Position numbers and translations under genes: made by a program. Below are positions 62,447 to 64,000 of a stretch of 64,000 nt of DNA, piece after piece; the stretch's first letter is position 1; each line of letters begins with the position of its first letter. The DNA is taken from NCBI RefSeq assembly GCF_014698475.1, contig NZ_JACJTB010000026.1, positions 24,268-88,267 of the forward strand, given 5' to 3'. This stretch comes from Nostoc spongiaeforme FACHB-130 (lineage in GTDB: Bacteria > Cyanobacteriota > Cyanobacteriia > Cyanobacteriales > Nostocaceae). Under the pieces are notes generated by a model that worked only from the letters and a program-made list of their open reading frames with translations, did no database searches and was not told where the DNA came from.

Positions 62447-62866
62447 ATGGCACCTTTACCCGATTACCGTCCAAAACAACTGTCTGTAGGCCCTTTAGAA
62501 GCAGAAATTTTAAATATTGTCTGGGAGCTTGGTTCCGCGACAGTTAAAGATGTACACGATCGCATTTTGGCTGATCCTAACCGAGAATTGGCTTATACTT
62601 CTGTCACCACAGTGCTGCGTCGGCTCACCGAAAAAGGCTGGCTGGCCTGCGATAAACAAGGAAGAGCTTTTTATTGGCGACCTTTGCTGAGTAAACAACA
62701 GGCGCAGGTGATTAAAGCTCATGATCAACTACAACGCTTTCTCGCAGTGGGTAATCCCGATGTGATTGCGGCCTTTGCTGATAGTCTGGATGAAACAGCC
62801 CAAGCGCAAATCGAAGCCATAGCCAAGCGGATTCAAGCTGCACGCCAAGCCAGGGAGGAACAATAA
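62447..62866 (+). CDS. BlaI/MecI/CopY-type repressor
   Basis: Product of 139 residues. The winged helix follows the family: LSVGPLEAEILNIVWELGSA, TVKDVHDRILADPNRELAYT, SVTTVLRRLTEKGWLACDKQ, GRAFYWRPLLSKQQ. A C-terminal helical dimerisation part follows. BlaI-type repressors are cut by a membrane peptidase of the M56/BlaR1 type, which is encoded directly downstream with no gap (the ATG follows the stop at once), so the pair is a regulatory unit. Regulated genes are unknown, and no beta-lactamase is nearby. Confidence 0.93.
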   Translation: MAPLPDYRPKQLSVGPLEAEILNIVWELGSATVKDVHDRILADPNRELAYTSVTTVLRRLTEKGWLACDKQGRAFYWRPLLSKQQAQVIKAHDQLQRFLAVGNPDVIAAFADSLDETAQAQIEAIAKRIQAARQAREEQ

Positions 62867-63712
62867 ATGCACCTAATCATGATTTTGACGGCTGTAGCAG
62901 TTTCTTGGATATTAAGATGCTCTTGGGTGAATACTCCAGGTAATTGGAATTTGCGCTGGCGGAAAGCTTTATTTATCTTTTTGTTTCCGCCTTTGTTGAT
63001 ATTTATGACTGCGATCGCCCTGCTGTGTATGGGGCCGCAAGGTAAAATGGGCGGAGTCTATACAGGCTGGTTGAGCTACGATTTAGCGTTTGTCATTCTC
63101 GGCTATTTTGCTGTTTTGTGCATAAAACTCACCATCCAAGGTTGGCAATCTGTAGAATCTGCCCGTCATGCTCCCTTGATTAATCTTGATGGTAAATCAG
63201 CTAGGCTAATTAACACACCAACATTGTTTGCTGGTCAAATTGGTTTTTGGCAACCAGAACTAGTAGTTAGCCAAGGATTACTCCAAAATCTTTCACCTGC
63301 TCATGTTGAAAGTGTCTTAGCCCATGAGCAAGGACATCATTATTACCGCGATACATTTTGGTTTTTCTGGCTGGGTTGGGTGCGTACTTGCACCGCTTGG
63401 CTACCGAATACAGATGCGTTGTGGCAAGAATTATTAGTGTTGCGCGAACTACGTGCGGATAGTTACGCGGCTGCTCAAGTTGATCCACTGCTGTTAGCAG
63501 AATCGTTAGTGTTGGTTGTGAGTCAAACTTCTGTGTTACCGGAATCTGAGGTTTGTTGTGCGGCTTTGGGTAGTAGTTTAGGCGATCGCTTGGAACAAAG
63601 AATCGATGCTTTACTCGCACCACCAGAACCAAAAGTAGCGATGAACTGGCAGTCTTGGCAAGGATTTATCTTAGCGTTTATCCCGTTATTTACTGTCTTA
63701 TTTCATACATAA
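62867..63712 (+). CDS. M56-family (BlaR1-like) membrane metallopeptidase
   Basis: Product of 281 residues. It has four or five membrane helices and the zinc motif HEQGHHYYRD (HExxH) near residue 155, with a downstream Glu in LLVLRELRADSYAA as third ligand. The C-terminal penicillin-sensor domain of true BlaR1 is absent, so the signal must be sensed through the membrane part. It would cleave the BlaI-type repressor encoded immediately upstream and so release its target genes. The last helix (WQGFILAFIPLFTVLF) ends the protein. Confidence 0.92.
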   Translation: MHLIMILTAVAVSWILRCSWVNTPGNWNLRWRKALFIFLFPPLLIFMTAIALLCMGPQGKMGGVYTGWLSYDLAFVILGYFAVLCIKLTIQGWQSVESARHAPLINLDGKSARLINTPTLFAGQIGFWQPELVVSQGLLQNLSPAHVESVLAHEQGHHYYRDTFWFFWLGWVRTCTAWLPNTDALWQELLVLRELRADSYAAAQVDPLLLAESLVLVVSQTSVLPESEVCCAALGSSLGDRLEQRIDALLAPPEPKVAMNWQSWQGFILAFIPLFTVLFHT

Positions 63713-63758
63713 AGCATGGAGTTGCTTGCAGAAATAATATTTTTACTCTCACCCCAAA

Positions 63759-63785
63759 TAGAGACGTTGTATACAACGTCTCTAC
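63759..63785. repeat. Palindromic dispersed repeat, copy 2
   Basis: Perfect 26-base palindrome (63759-63784) around GACGTTGTATACAACGTC, the same element as at 21447-21474. It lies downstream of the M56 gene and could serve as its transcription end. Confidence 0.85.
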
Positions 63786-64000
63786 AAATTTGAATATAAA
63801 ACGTTTAACACTGTCATACCATTTCACGAAAAAAATGATACAAATTCATGGTTTTTTTATTCTTTCCCCTTGCCCCCTGCTCCCTGCCTGACAGGTGTAG
63901 GTTTTTTACAAAGGTGTGAGTAGTCAATCACTCTCGACAGAAAATAAAAGCAGAATCATAGAGTGAAACAGAGGCTCAAATGCTAAAAAATGAGTACCTC
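63786..64000. other. Window end, no gene seen
   Basis: Intergenic tail with a CCCCTTGCCCCCTGCTCCCTGCC pyrimidine stretch (63867-63889), another repeat type frequent in Nostocales. No complete reading frame or RNA gene was recognised. Confidence 0.4.

Overview
The window reads as chromosome of a filamentous, probably heterocyst-forming cyanobacterium of the Nostoc/Anabaena group. The evidence is moderate-to-low GC, very many HIP1 octamers (GCGATCGC), heptanucleotide tandem repeats between and even inside genes, oxygenic-photosynthesis genes (ndhF, an RbcR-type LysR regulator, a Z-ISO-like carotene isomerase, sipA), and families abundant in these bacteria: Ser/Thr kinase-ATPase-histidine kinase giants, NB-ARC/WD40 proteins, Uma2 proteins, a PEP-CTERM protein and nifJ. 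I found no tRNA, rRNA, CRISPR array, prophage or intact insertion sequence.

Layout. 0-10.6 kb: a small secreted repeat protein, ndhF, a thioredoxin-like protein, the Z-ISO/NnrU protein divergent from rbcR, a membrane Ser/Thr kinase with a PstS-like binding protein, a decayed second copy of that binding protein, and a Crp-type regulator. 10.6-23.8 kb: a DALR-domain protein with a possible NtcA promoter, a strong promoter-hairpin unit that looks like a small RNA, a HAD phosphatase, a PEP-CTERM protein, a minus-strand run csaB / PD-(D/E)XK nuclease / GNAT / recJ, the DUF2499-DUF3593 pair, hisA, a PrxQ-like peroxiredoxin, sipA, a Coq4 homologue and a Spy-like protein. 23.8-33.3 kb: a NarL-type two-component pair, a nucleoside deaminase, a potassium channel, and a cluster of three TIGR04222-type membrane proteins with cysteine/glycine tails followed directly by a DUF692 (MNIO) enzyme and a likely partner protein. 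33.3-51.4 kb: nifJ with an in-frame repeat expansion, a DUF3368/UPF0175 toxin-antitoxin pair, a large DNA methyltransferase, an orphan MbtH-like protein, an 1,800-residue kinase/ATPase/GAF/histidine kinase, a copper-type P-ATPase, the DUF6887/DUF6888 pair and a DUF3288 gene. 51.4-64 kb: clpC, an NB-ARC/WD40 protein with 14 repeats, a heme-oxygenase-like (HDO-type) gene with a 70-residue acidic peptide gene, two facing ribbon-helix-helix genes, a comB-like gene, a Uma2 gene and a BlaI/M56 peptidase pair.

The best candidate for an under-described system is 27.5-32.1 kb. A DUF692 enzyme and its partner sit almost translationally coupled to tandem membrane proteins whose C-termini are arrays of Cys in Gly/Ser. 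Known DUF692 enzymes modify cysteine, aspartate or asparagine residues of peptides, so these tails are natural candidate substrates. Secondary candidates are the small RNA at about 12.15 kb, whose 5' part is complementary to the Yfr1 core motif as I remember it, and the HDO-type enzyme with its small acidic partner.

A second theme is genome plasticity by short repeats. Heptamer-type repeats have entered the reading frames of recJ (twice) and the copper ATPase, and a 45-bp unit has expanded inside nifJ, all without breaking the frames. Several dispersed repeats and palindromes recur between genes.
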